From a virus, in IMG/VR virus record IMGVR_UViG_3300047185_000060, positions 1 through 29,721 of that record: a stretch of DNA of 29,721 bases; one strand, 5' to 3'. The notes under the pieces were generated by a model that was not told the DNA's origin, searched no databases, and saw nothing but the letters and a program-made list of their open reading frames with translations. The translations under genes were made by a program, and so were the position numbers. Shown one piece after another: positions 14,362-22,355 of this stretch. The stretch's first letter is position 1. The number at the start of each line of letters is the position of its first letter.

Positions 14362-14835
14362 ATGTCACCATTTGAACTTGATCTTACGCCAGAGGAACGC
14401 CGCAATCAGATCATCCGTAACTGCGGTGCTAAACCGATCGGTGAGCGACCCCCAGCGGATAGCAGGAACGGAATACTTTCATGGTTCATCGATTCGATAA
14501 CCAAGTCGACTTGCGCAATGCCTATCTCTGAAATCACAGAGATAAAGGTATTAACAAAGCTTGAAGAGAAATGGCGGGAATTCGGATTGACGCTTGTTCC
14601 CGGATTGTTGGAGAACAATAAGGATTTCATCTCGCCGATTGAAACAGCAATAAAATTCATCACACGCGGCCGCAACCTGCCTGTTGAAGTTATTAATGCT
14701 GCAGCACAGGCAGCTGTCCGCGAGATATTATTATTCGATGCATTTCCGGATGATAGTATTTTGGAGAGAAAACATTTTCCAATATCCAACCGTACTGATG
14801 AACGACCAGCTTTCTTAAGAAAAATAATGGACTGA
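14362..14835 (+). CDS. Unknown early protein
   Basis: 157 residues. GAAGGAGG precedes the ATG at 14362, which fixes the start; an upstream in-frame start at 14308 would overlap the preceding gene. Mainly helical, with a hydrophobic stretch PVEVINAAAQAAVREILLFDAF near residues 106-127 and an acidic, aromatic C-terminus. No signal peptide and no recognised family. It is one base before the next gene, so the pair is co-translated. Confidence 0.55.
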   Translation: MSPFELDLTPEERRNQIIRNCGAKPIGERPPADSRNGILSWFIDSITKSTCAMPISEITEIKVLTKLEEKWREFGLTLVPGLLENNKDFISPIETAIKFITRGRNLPVEVINAAAQAAVREILLFDAFPDDSILERKHFPISNRTDERPAFLRKIMD

Positions 14836-14836
14836 T

Positions 14837-15433
14837 ATGCCACATAAACTTAAATACACGGATGAGCAGCTCCTCGATAAAGCACGACAGTTTTACAAGA
14901 AGAATAATCGTGTACCTGGAATGAATGATTTTCCAGGCGGATTAAGCAGAACTATCATCAAACGAATCGGTGATTGGACAACATATCTCAACCGTGCGAT
15001 TGGGAAAAATCCTGCTTATAAATTCTGGCAGAAAGATGATTTGATAAAATTTGCCCGAGAGTTTTGGCAAAATAATAAACGATTCCCGATAAATAATGAA
15101 ATCGCTTTCGAAGGTCGAAATATTAGAAATATCATTCTCAATAGATTCTCTTCAGTGAATGAATGGCTGGAAAAATCGATCGGAACCAGTCCGCGTATTG
15201 AGATTCTCCGGGCGATCGATGAACTCACTCCTCCCGGATGCGATGAAGCAACTCCACGTGAGATACTCGCATATATCCGGAAGAGGATGATGTTTCCTAC
15301 AAATCTTCTTGGTTTCAATTCTGCCAACCTGAGTGAATCCGGATATATCACTGGCGGCCGTTTGGATCGCACTAGCTGGTGGAAACTTACGCCAAAGGGT
15401 AGAGAATTCTTAAAAGGATTTCAAAATGTGTGA
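14837..15433 (+). CDS. DNA-binding protein with two homing-endonuclease-associated repeats
   Basis: 198 residues. Two tandem copies of the repeat seen beside HNH nucleases are visible. Copy 1 (about 7-56) reads DEQLLDKARQFYKKNNRVP...GDWTTYLNRAIG; copy 2 (about 66-116) reads KDDLIKFAREFWQNNKRFP...SSVNEWLEKSIG. A winged-helix-like C-terminus follows (ISGG-like TGGRLDRTSWWKLTPKGREFL). There is no nuclease motif, so it is probably a DNA-binding protein rather than an active homing enzyme. The next gene starts inside its last codons (8-base overlap). Confidence 0.7.
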   Translation: MPHKLKYTDEQLLDKARQFYKKNNRVPGMNDFPGGLSRTIIKRIGDWTTYLNRAIGKNPAYKFWQKDDLIKFAREFWQNNKRFPINNEIAFEGRNIRNIILNRFSSVNEWLEKSIGTSPRIEILRAIDELTPPGCDEATPREILAYIRKRMMFPTNLLGFNSANLSESGYITGGRLDRTSWWKLTPKGREFLKGFQNV

Positions 15434-15641
15434 TGATGATGGACTTGAAATAGTTAGACCCGGAAGAACCTGTCCGGATTCGTTGCATGATTTCGTACCG
15501 ATAATCGAAGGCAATAGAGCTGTTGGAATCATTTGCATAATCTGTGGGCATCATGTCCGCGAGGATGTTGAACCGAAAGGAATTTATCCAAGTGGTCATT
15601 GTATTACAGAAAACGGAAAACTTGAACCAATATCATCTTGA
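15426..15641 (+). CDS. Small Cys/His-rich protein
   Basis: 71 residues. It carries a Cys pair CIICGHH preceded by a CPDSLHDF motif (C15, H20), a possible zinc site. AAAGGATT lies before the ATG, and it overlaps the upstream gene by 8 bases. No family recognised. It is one of several small metal-binding proteins in this early run. Confidence 0.5.
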   Translation: MCDDDGLEIVRPGRTCPDSLHDFVPIIEGNRAVGIICIICGHHVREDVEPKGIYPSGHCITENGKLEPISS

Positions 15642-15651
15642 AGGAGGGTGT

Positions 15652-15885
15652 ATGGGTGGAATTATTTTAAATCAATTTGAATCGCGCAGAAGCATTCGAA
15701 AAGTGGAAAAGCGAGTAGATGGACTTTACCTGCAATGCACAGCTTGCATACGAATGAAACATGAGAAGAAATTTCAAAGAGACATCCGGAGTCTTGTCAA
15801 TCGTGCAAGTCAATGTATAGAATGCCAGGCTAAACATAAACGCCGTAAGGATGCAAGCAGGAGAAATCATCGCATCGCAGCATGA
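15652..15885 (+). CDS. Small zinc-ribbon protein
   Basis: 77 residues from the ATG at 15652, preceded by GAAGGAGGGT, which decides against the longer in-frame start at 15544. CTAC-type CxxC (LQCTACIRMKHEKKF) and a second CIEC near the C-terminus (QCIECQAKHKRRKD) form a four-cysteine zinc ribbon; the tail is strongly basic. DNA or RNA binding is likely. It overlaps the next gene by ATGA. Confidence 0.65.
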   Translation: MGGIILNQFESRRSIRKVEKRVDGLYLQCTACIRMKHEKKFQRDIRSLVNRASQCIECQAKHKRRKDASRRNHRIAA

Positions 15886-16298
15886 CAACTTTTCGCCGAA
15901 ATAATTATCGCGCGGATCATATCCGCCGCTTCGGACAAGCAACCGGAACGCCACTGTTTGATTCTACGCTGGCAACGCATCGCCCAAATGAGGTCGAACA
16001 AACGCGATTTGAAAACGCTCCAAAGGTGATTCAAACTGGCGATGATACGCGGAAACTTTCACATACAATGCTGAAGGCAGACGAGATGAAACTCGGCGAT
16101 ATGCAGCAGCTCGTTCTCGATACATTATATAAAATTGGTCCCGCTACTAATGAAGAAATCGCCCGGCATCTTGGATTGCCAATCAATCATGTTGTTGGCC
16201 GCACATATGAATTAAGACAATTCGGATTAGTTATTTCCGACGGTAAAAGGAAATGCAGCGTTACCGGTAATATCGTTCATGCCTGGAGAGTGAAATGA
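15882..16298 (+). CDS. Winged-helix regulator candidate
   Basis: 138 residues. The first 65 are low in recognisable structure. Residues 72-135 form a winged helix: LVLDTLYKIGPATNEEIARHLGLPINHVVGRTYELRQFGLV with a wing ISDGKRKCSVTGNIVHAW. This resembles MarR/ArsR-type DNA-binding domains. It could be a middle/late activator replacing Mor or C, which I do not find elsewhere in the window; this is inference only. Confidence 0.65.
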   Translation: MTTFRRNNYRADHIRRFGQATGTPLFDSTLATHRPNEVEQTRFENAPKVIQTGDDTRKLSHTMLKADEMKLGDMQQLVLDTLYKIGPATNEEIARHLGLPINHVVGRTYELRQFGLVISDGKRKCSVTGNIVHAWRVK

Positions 16299-16657
16299 AA
16301 ATCATTTCCTTCGCCTGGACAACACCTGCTTTACTTGCTCGACAAAAATCTGTTACGCGCAGGCAGTGGAAACCGGAATATGCTTGCCGCTTCAAGTCTG
16401 GAGATATTTGTCTTGCATACGATAAGCAACCACGTTATGGTGGAAAACCAATTGCTAAAATTCGATTGATCTGTGATCCGTATGAAGAGAATTCGAGAGA
16501 CATCCCCTGGGAGGATTATATCGGAGAAGGGTTTGTATTCTTAACAGAAAAAAAAGTTCTCGTTGATGGTCTTGCACCTTCCGAAGTATGGAAGGCATGG
16601 AAACTGTTTCCGCGAATGCAATGGGTGATAAGATTCGAAATTGTGGAATTATTATGA
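16295..16657 (+). CDS. ASCH/PUA-like domain protein
   Basis: 120 residues. The N-terminus (ISFAWTTPALLARQKSVTRRQW) with GDICLAYDKQPRYGGKPIAKIRL is the pattern of phage ASCH-like proteins, a PUA-related fold thought to bind RNA or modified nucleosides. It overlaps the gene before and the 36-codon gene after by ATGA. Exact ligand unknown. Confidence 0.7.
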   Translation: MKIISFAWTTPALLARQKSVTRRQWKPEYACRFKSGDICLAYDKQPRYGGKPIAKIRLICDPYEENSRDIPWEDYIGEGFVFLTEKKVLVDGLAPSEVWKAWKLFPRMQWVIRFEIVELL

Positions 16658-16764
16658 TAACAAAATATCGTGATTCTGATCTACGAAAAGGCGTAAAGAT
16701 TTCTGTCATCATCTTCTTCGCAATATTATTAATTGAACTTATTATTTACTGGGGGTTTAAATGA
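16654..16764 (+). CDS. 36-residue single-span membrane protein
   Basis: A very short gene: MITKYRDSDLRKGVK, then a hydrophobic helix (about 15-35) ending YWGFK. It starts in the stop codon of the ASCH gene (ATGA) and its own stop overlaps the ATPase start (ATGA), so it is tightly coupled on both sides. Positive residues on the N-terminal side suggest an N-in orientation. This double coupling argues that it is translated. Confidence 0.6.
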   Translation: MITKYRDSDLRKGVKISVIIFFAILLIELIIYWGFK

Positions 16765-18458
16765 AACCTATTTCTATTCATCTTGGCTACGAACTCGAAA
16801 CCGGCAATGCGATAGGAATTCCTCTCTCGCATCTGATTGTTACTGGACTTACACAACTCTCCGGAAAAACAACGACGCTTGAAGCACTCATCACACGCAG
16901 CGATCTGAAAGCAATCGTATTTCGTACCAAGCCAGGTGAGCGCGGCTTTGCAAATGCACAGCGCATTCCGCCTTATTTCAAAGAGCGATCCGATTGGCAA
17001 TATGTCTCTGCACTCCTGGAGGCAACGCTGAAAGAGAAAATGAGATTCGAGCGTTCATGGATAATGACTGCATGCAAAGGCACAAGTTCACTCCTCGATG
17101 TGAAGAGGAATATTGAACAATCCCTCGCCAATCCAAAATTGAATTCTCTAAGCCGCAGCGTCTATACAACGCTCGATGAATATCTCAATCTCATCCTTCC
17201 GCAGATCTCGGTAACAACTTTTAGCAATACGCTGGACCTGCAGCTGGGAGTAAATGTTATGGACCTTGAGCGGCTGCGCGACGAACTACAAAGCCTTGTT
17301 ATCCGGAGCGTGCTTGAAACAACGCTGAAGGAAATGCACGATATTATTGTCGTTATCCCGGAGGCGTGGAAATTTATACCTCAGGAGCGCGGCAATCCAT
17401 GCAAGCAACTCGCGGAGGAATTTATTCGCCAGGGTGCGACAAATCACAATTATCTGTGGATCGATTCACAGGATATGAGTGGTGTCGACAAAACGCCTTT
17501 GAAACAGGTTTCAACCTGGATACTCGGACTTCAATCTGAGCGCAATGAAGTCCGCCATACCCTCGATCAGATGCCTATTCCCAAAAGGATGCGGCCGGCT
17601 GAGGATGAAATTATGACATTGAAGCGTGGACATTTTTACGCTTGCACACCGCAATGGAGCAAGAAAGTATATGTGCAGCCATCCTGGTTAGATGAAGGAA
17701 CGGCAAAGGCGATCGCAACCGGCGAAAAGAGTGTCGATGAAATCCAGAGACCGCTTCAGGCATCTCTGCCTCCATTGCCGTCTTTACCAAAACAAACTCC
17801 GGATGAAAAACTCATCGTACTCGAGCAGGTGCAAAAAGAACTTCAATCGATTCGGAAGGATTTCTTCGGACAGGTTCAGCAGCTCACCGAGTATGTCCGT
17901 AAAGTTGCAGAAAGTATTCCATCTATCCAGCCGACATCGTTAGCGCCCTTAAAAGAAATCGATACCGATCAGATAGCTCTTACAATAATGCAGAAATTGC
18001 CGAACAAGGATATTCTCATTGACGAAGTAATTAAGGCGGTACTTGCAAAGATTCCCAAAGGTATTACCGGCGGAGCTGCCAAATATGAAGTTGCACCGAT
18101 GGCTGCACTACAGAAAAAATTCCTGCAGGAAGCAAAGGAAAGAATCATTGCAATAATTAGTGCGCTTCCTGCCGACCTGAAGAAGCTTCTTTTATTCATC
18201 GAATCACAAGGCAAAGGTATTGAGCACAATCAAGTATGCGAGAGATGCTTTGGATGGAAATCCGTTGGTGAATACAGCACAAAGGTGAAGAATATGCGGC
18301 TCGCCTTGCGCGATGCTGGTTTCGTCCGGGTTGACAGCAAGGCGAGAACATTTCCGATGCTCAGAGATAAAATTATTCAGGAAATAGGATTGCATGGCGC
18401 AACAGATGAAGAGATACAGCAACTCTATGATCATATTATTTCGGAGATGTTGAAGTGA
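16761..18458 (+). CDS. HerA/FtsK-like P-loop ATPase with altered Walker motifs
   Basis: 565 residues. Near the N-terminus GLTQLSGKTTT (29-39) is a P-loop, but the first Gly is one residue farther from GKT than in the usual GxxxxGKT. The Walker-B position reads DIIVVIPEAWKFIP (194-207), with Pro where Asp is usual and Glu201 kept. Downstream LWIDSQDMSGVDK and WILGLQSERNEVR are typical of HerA/VirB4-like ATPases. The middle (about 345-420) is coiled-coil; the C-terminus (about 475-530) is winged-helix-like. A DNA-translocating or DNA-remodelling role in replication or packaging is inference. Not part of the Mu gene set. Confidence 0.65.
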   Translation: MKPISIHLGYELETGNAIGIPLSHLIVTGLTQLSGKTTTLEALITRSDLKAIVFRTKPGERGFANAQRIPPYFKERSDWQYVSALLEATLKEKMRFERSWIMTACKGTSSLLDVKRNIEQSLANPKLNSLSRSVYTTLDEYLNLILPQISVTTFSNTLDLQLGVNVMDLERLRDELQSLVIRSVLETTLKEMHDIIVVIPEAWKFIPQERGNPCKQLAEEFIRQGATNHNYLWIDSQDMSGVDKTPLKQVSTWILGLQSERNEVRHTLDQMPIPKRMRPAEDEIMTLKRGHFYACTPQWSKKVYVQPSWLDEGTAKAIATGEKSVDEIQRPLQASLPPLPSLPKQTPDEKLIVLEQVQKELQSIRKDFFGQVQQLTEYVRKVAESIPSIQPTSLAPLKEIDTDQIALTIMQKLPNKDILIDEVIKAVLAKIPKGITGGAAKYEVAPMAALQKKFLQEAKERIIAIISALPADLKKLLLFIESQGKGIEHNQVCERCFGWKSVGEYSTKVKNMRLALRDAGFVRVDSKARTFPMLRDKIIQEIGLHGATDEEIQQLYDHIISEMLK

Positions 18459-19048
18459 CTCCGGAGATGGATATAGTGCAGGAAGTAATGCTCGTTCACG
18501 CTCAATTTGTGCAATCATATTATCATGCGCGTTGGGTACCAAAGGATGAGAATATAAAAGAGACTCTCAACCTTTTGAAATCACCTCTACCGGGATTCGA
18601 TCCTTATACAAAAAAAGATATGCTCGAGAGATTGCGTGCGTTTCACAAATGCCGCGAGACCTGGCTGGTTAGTTGTAAACATAATTATTCGGTATTTATA
18701 AAACATTTCCATCGGTGGCTACCAGCGGCCCCGGTGACTCCTCAACGGACCGCCTCTGTACCTCCATCAGGGGCGACTCGTCCTTATCGATGCCCTGAAT
18801 GTAACAACGAACTTCCGACACCAGGAGAGATCTGCGAGAAATGTTTTCCACATTGCCCGGAATGCGGTGAACGACATTCTAAATCCGACACTTGTGCAGA
18901 ATTTAAGGAGCGGATGAATAAGCTCAATGCAATATTTCACTCACAATGGAACCGAGGCAAGGGACCCGTAAATCTCACAGGTGAAAAGATATTCGATGAC
19001 AAAAAAGAATTCACAGAAAAAGACGGCAAACTGATGAGGTCGAAATGA
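18455..19048 (+). CDS. Protein with tandem zinc ribbons
   Basis: 197 residues starting with GTG in a 4-base overlap with the ATPase stop; GGAG lies eight bases before. The N-terminal 90 residues are helical. A Pro/Thr-rich linker leads to CPECN...CEKC and CPECGERH...C (about 113-150), two zinc-ribbon units. The C-terminus is charged. Likely a DNA- or protein-binding partner of the ATPase, given the coupling, but no family is recognised. Confidence 0.6.
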   Translation: MTPEMDIVQEVMLVHAQFVQSYYHARWVPKDENIKETLNLLKSPLPGFDPYTKKDMLERLRAFHKCRETWLVSCKHNYSVFIKHFHRWLPAAPVTPQRTASVPPSGATRPYRCPECNNELPTPGEICEKCFPHCPECGERHSKSDTCAEFKERMNKLNAIFHSQWNRGKGPVNLTGEKIFDDKKEFTEKDGKLMRSK

Positions 19049-19111
19049 ATTGTAGATGTCAAGTTGTATGGAAGAATTATCCTAGATGAAAACGATTAGA
19101 GAGGAAAGGCA

Positions 19112-19444
19112 TTGACAACCCAAGAAATCAAAATGTTCGATGATGTTCTGTTCTTTGAGATGCAGCGGAATAAGATCAAGTCTCTCTCCTTTACACAAGC
19201 ATGGAAAGTATGCGCGAAGGCAATGCCAAATTTGTCATTCTATAAGGGGATTGAAATTTTGACACGGCAGTTTACTTATCACTTATTATCGGCAATCGAA
19301 GATCTCGAAGACAAAACCCTTATTGAGGTTACAAGGCGCGGAACTGGAAGATTTGCTAAGATATTACAATTCAAGTTAACCAACCGTGGAAACGAAGAAT
19401 TGTCAAGAATTGTATTTACTCATCAAGAACGAATGGGAGAATGA
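19112..19444 (+). CDS. Unknown early protein with winged-helix-like C-terminus
   Basis: 110 residues from TTG at 19112 with GAGGAAAGG before it (an ATG at 19133 is an alternative). It is helical, with LIEVTRRGTGRFAKILQFKLTNRGNEELSR near residues 70-98, which has the strand-turn-strand plus helix pattern of a winged helix. The preceding 60 bases contain only a 14-codon open frame (19045-19089). No family recognised. Confidence 0.5.
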   Translation: MTTQEIKMFDDVLFFEMQRNKIKSLSFTQAWKVCAKAMPNLSFYKGIEILTRQFTYHLLSAIEDLEDKTLIEVTRRGTGRFAKILQFKLTNRGNEELSRIVFTHQERMGE

Positions 19445-19476
19445 GGTTGATTCTCTATCTGAATCTGAATAAATTG

Positions 19477-19602
19477 CTTTTGTTCAATAGCTGTACCGGC
19501 TCGCCGCTCCGCTATGCGGTAAAGTGCCTGGTTAATATTTACCGGGTAACTTTCCTGCTAACCGTGAGGGGCGGGGCGCGGGTACAGTCGCGTGAACAAA
19601 AG
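19477..19602 (+). ncRNA. Candidate structured RNA or palindromic mobile element
   Basis: A long imperfect hairpin. The outer stem is CTTTTGTTCA / TGAACAAAAG (10 bp; 19477-19486 with 19593-19602). The second is CTGTACC / GGTACAG (19491-19497 with 19581-19587), and the third is CCGCTCC / GGGGCGG (19504-19510 with 19568-19574). The apical stem is CGGTAAA / TTTACCG (19517-19523 with 19538-19544). It is GC-rich relative to neighbours. A 66-codon open frame crosses it, but its peptide is not protein-like. TTG flanks both ends, as a short target duplication might. Confidence 0.55.
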
Positions 19603-19644
19603 TTGCCCGGTTTATGTTCTTTAAATAGTCAGGGGAAATGATGT

Positions 19645-19956
19645 ATGCGCCAAGATGATGTAGAGGAATTAATAACATACCTGCGCCAGGTATCAAAAAC
19701 AAAGGATAATGTCCAGATTATGATCGATTGCAATGAGCATGGATTCCATGCCAATATAATTTCCGGCAAGTTTTTGGATCTCCTTATGCTCTTATGTAAA
19801 ATAACTAAAACAAAAGATCGTTTACATATTGATGTTGATTATAATGCAGGCGAATTTCATTGGAAGGTGCCAGTCAGCAATATGACAGCGGGCGAATTCA
19901 TGCCGCGCCAGCTACGCGAGCATGAAGGCGTTGACTCACAGCATCGAAATCATTAG
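19645..19956 (+). CDS. Unknown protein built of two similar halves
   Basis: 103 residues. Two segments resemble each other: residues 14-41 (LRQVSKTKDNVQIMIDCNEHGFHANI) and 50-75 (LCKITKTKDRLHIDVDYNAGEFHWKV), sharing the S/TKTKD and D...GFH/EFH patterns, which suggests an internal duplication. AGGGGAAAT precedes the ATG. It is the last gene before the late leader. No known family. Confidence 0.55.
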   Translation: MRQDDVEELITYLRQVSKTKDNVQIMIDCNEHGFHANIISGKFLDLLMLLCKITKTKDRLHIDVDYNAGEFHWKVPVSNMTAGEFMPRQLREHEGVDSQHRNH

Positions 19957-19958
19957 AT

Positions 19959-20000
19959 TTGAAATAGAAATATCTTGATTTAGGATCATCCGATCACAAG
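19959..20000 (+). promoter_or_regulatory. Right late leader motif (shared with left arm)
   Basis: TTGAAATAGAAATA, then ..TG....TAG.. and TCCGATCACAAG, matches the minus-strand element at 6785-6742 with only short gaps. Both copies end directly at a terminator stem. It lies between the last early gene and TerS. It could be an activator-dependent late promoter followed by an attenuator, or an RNA antitermination site. Confidence 0.65.
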
Positions 20001-20001
20001 G

Positions 20002-20045
20002 AGTCCCGTAATCGTCGAAAGATGGTTATGGGACTTTTTATTTTT
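20002..20045 (+). terminator. Rho-independent terminator before packaging operon
   Basis: The stem AGTCCCGTAA / TTATGGGACT (20002-20011 with 20026-20035; one G-U) is followed by TTTTTATTTTT. It lies ten bases before the TerS start codon, so packaging genes need a bypass of this terminator or a start site within it. Confidence 0.88.
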
Positions 20046-20054
20046 GAGGCGAGT

Positions 20055-20504
20055 ATGTCACTGAAAATGGAACGCATCGATGCAAAGCGGTTATACCTTG
20101 AAGAAGGATTAACCATAGAAGAGATCGCCAAGCGAATGCCAAACGTATCTATCCAATCTCTCTATCGGTGGAATAAAGAGGAAGGTTGGGACAAGGAGCG
20201 CGAGGAAATATCCCTGACATCGTTCAGTACGCTTAAACGCACACTCCTTCTGATGTCAAAGAAAATGGAAGAGATGGTGAACTCCGGAGAGATCGAGCCG
20301 CAGGTCGCAGATTCTATTGTAAAGCTTTCTAAGGTGGCAGAACGACTCGATAAAAATGTGAACGCGTACGGCAATATTCTTTTGATGGTTGAAGAGCTGA
20401 CGAATTTCCTTGCCGAACGAGACACAGAATTACTCGATAAGCTCCATCCGTTCCTTATAGAATTCGGACAGGAGATGGGCAGAAAATACAGCAAGAAACG
20501 CTGA
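20055..20504 (+). CDS. Terminase small subunit-like protein (HTH)
   Basis: 149 residues from the ATG at 20055 with GAGGCGA before it; the earlier in-frame start at 20022 lies inside the terminator hairpin. An N-terminal HTH (RLYLEEGLTIEEIAKRMPNVSIQSLYRWNKEEGW) is followed by a helical oligomerisation region. This is the pattern of small terminases of Mu-like phages, and TerL follows seven bases later. It would recognise the packaging start on phage DNA. Confidence 0.75.
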   Translation: MSLKMERIDAKRLYLEEGLTIEEIAKRMPNVSIQSLYRWNKEEGWDKEREEISLTSFSTLKRTLLLMSKKMEEMVNSGEIEPQVADSIVKLSKVAERLDKNVNAYGNILLMVEELTNFLAERDTELLDKLHPFLIEFGQEMGRKYSKKR

Positions 20505-20511
20505 GAGAATA

Positions 20512-22167
20512 ATGGCAGACTTCACGCGCAAAGATTACGAGAAACAATATGCTGAGATCATGCAGCGGATTCAGCGTCAGGCGACGCCGTTCCCGAATGA
20601 TACCATTGCAAAGAAACAGGCGCGCATCGAGCGGGCAAAGAAAGACAAATTCTTTTTCGCTGTTACCTATTTTCCACACTACATAGAAGTAAAAGACGAA
20701 TACAAAACCTGCTGGAAGGACCCGGGAGCAGAATATGATTGGGTCAATGCCGGTTTCTCTCCTGATCATAAAAAGTTCTTTGAAATTGCCGATGATCTCG
20801 ACAAGCTAAACATCGTTGCTGGTTTCCGTGAAAGCGCGAAGGATACACTTCTTAGTATCGTCGATGTTATACATAAGATTGTTTTTAAAGAACGATGGTT
20901 CATTGCCATCATTGCGAAGACTGAGATCAAAGCCGAGACAAAGTGTGTTCCAATCAAACTTGAACTGGAAGTAAACGCCCGTCTTATAAATGACTTTGGT
21001 AATCTTCGCGGTCAGGTATCCTGGGAGTATGGCGACTTCGTTACCAACACCGGGATAAAAGTAAAAGGATACGGACGCGAACAGGCATTGCGTGGAGAAA
21101 TGAATTTCGGACACCGGCCTGATCATATTATACTGAACGACATCGATGATCCGACAAAGCCAGACAGTGCCGGTCAGGTAATTAAATTCGTAAATAGCAT
21201 TAAAGAAGACATCCGTTTTGCAGTCAACTCTCCGAAATGGTCTGCTTTGTTCTTATGCAACTACACGATCAAAGGCAACATTGTCGATGAGATGATTATT
21301 GGTAAAAATACAGCGCACTTTGGAAAACATATTTTCCGTGCACTGGTGCCGAATGAACAGGCAACGAAGGAGGAGCGTGAGATTGCAAAGAAGTGTCGCA
21401 GTGCAGGCTTCGCCGACTCAATGAAATCTGCTTGGGAGCACCGGCACCCGACACTTCGTTTATTACAGGAAAAAAAGGATGATGCGGATTCATTCAACAC
21501 TGAGCGTATGATGTATCCTCGAAGTCGAAAGGATCAGAAATTTAAGGACAATTTTTTTAGATACCATACCAGAGAAGAATTGCGGCTCAGAAGATATGTT
21601 TTTTACACATCTGTCGATCCATCTAGTACTGAGGGAAATGATTATAAAGCTGTAATTACTATGGGCATCGCAATAAAGGAAGATGGAACTCTTCACATGC
21701 CTATAGTAAAAGCCGACATTCAACCAGAAGGTATTGATTGGATGTTAGAAGCAAGTTGGAGGCATGAAGAACTGTTCAAACCGATTAAAGTCGTAGTCGA
21801 GGAAAACAGTTATAAAGATTTTGTGAGGCGCGAATATAAACGTTTAATGGCAAAAAAAGGACGTCCACTTCCCTTTTTCCCAATTAACCATAGTCGTCCT
21901 AAAGCAGAACGAATTGAAAGACTTGTTCCTCTTGTCAAAGAGGGCATCATTACGTTTGATAAGGACGATCCGGATCAGGAATTACTCATCCGACAATTCA
22001 AAGCTTTCCCAAACGGTGGAAATGTAAAAGACGGCGGTGTTGGTGATGATGGTCCAGATGCAGCAGCAACGGACGTTGAAGTAGCTGAAGTTTATGCAAA
22101 TGATGGCGCGATAGAATACAAGTCACTAAGCAAACGGACGGCACAATTTAAAAAAGGTACATGGTAA
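20512..22167 (+). CDS. Terminase large subunit (Mu gp28-like)
   Basis: 551 residues. The ATPase half has a divergent P-loop, AGFRESAKDT (103-112), where RES-AK replaces the usual GxGK. The Walker-B-like motif is HIILNDIDDP (205-214). The nuclease half has the acidic triad of RNase-H-type terminases: D369 in VDPSS, E430/E431 in VVVEENSYKD, and D512-D516 in GDDGPDAAATD. It drives DNA into the prohead and makes the headful cuts. The gene overlaps the next by 7 bases. Confidence 0.9.
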   Translation: MADFTRKDYEKQYAEIMQRIQRQATPFPNDTIAKKQARIERAKKDKFFFAVTYFPHYIEVKDEYKTCWKDPGAEYDWVNAGFSPDHKKFFEIADDLDKLNIVAGFRESAKDTLLSIVDVIHKIVFKERWFIAIIAKTEIKAETKCVPIKLELEVNARLINDFGNLRGQVSWEYGDFVTNTGIKVKGYGREQALRGEMNFGHRPDHIILNDIDDPTKPDSAGQVIKFVNSIKEDIRFAVNSPKWSALFLCNYTIKGNIVDEMIIGKNTAHFGKHIFRALVPNEQATKEEREIAKKCRSAGFADSMKSAWEHRHPTLRLLQEKKDDADSFNTERMMYPRSRKDQKFKDNFFRYHTREELRLRRYVFYTSVDPSSTEGNDYKAVITMGIAIKEDGTLHMPIVKADIQPEGIDWMLEASWRHEELFKPIKVVVEENSYKDFVRREYKRLMAKKGRPLPFFPINHSRPKAERIERLVPLVKEGIITFDKDDPDQELLIRQFKAFPNGGNVKDGGVGDDGPDAAATDVEVAEVYANDGAIEYKSLSKRTAQFKKGTW

Positions 22168-22355
22168 TAAATATTCAAGATATACCAACTAAAGAATTGG
22201 AAATGGAATTAGCGAGACGAGGTAAAACAGTATCACCAACGGTATGTTGGAAATGTAAACATTGGACTGCGAGCGTAATGCACTATACTTCATTCGGTGA
22301 GCAGTTGCATTGTCATGGTTGTATGAAAAAATGTGAGGATTGTACTTGTCTATAA
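22161..22355 (+). CDS. Small cysteine-rich protein
   Basis: 64 residues. It contains CWKC (about 29-32), then CHGC and CEDCTC near the C-terminus, a set fit for one or two zinc ions. It overlaps TerL by 7 bases. No family recognised; probably nucleic-acid or protein binding. It opens a small cassette inserted between TerL and portal. Confidence 0.6.
   Translation: MVINIQDIPTKELEMELARRGKTVSPTVCWKCKHWTASVMHYTSFGEQLHCHGCMKKCEDCTCL

Noticed and set aside
19441-19641. 66-codon open frame after the gene at 19112
   Set aside because: It reads through the multi-stem hairpin, its peptide has no protein-like pattern, and the stems explain the sequence better.
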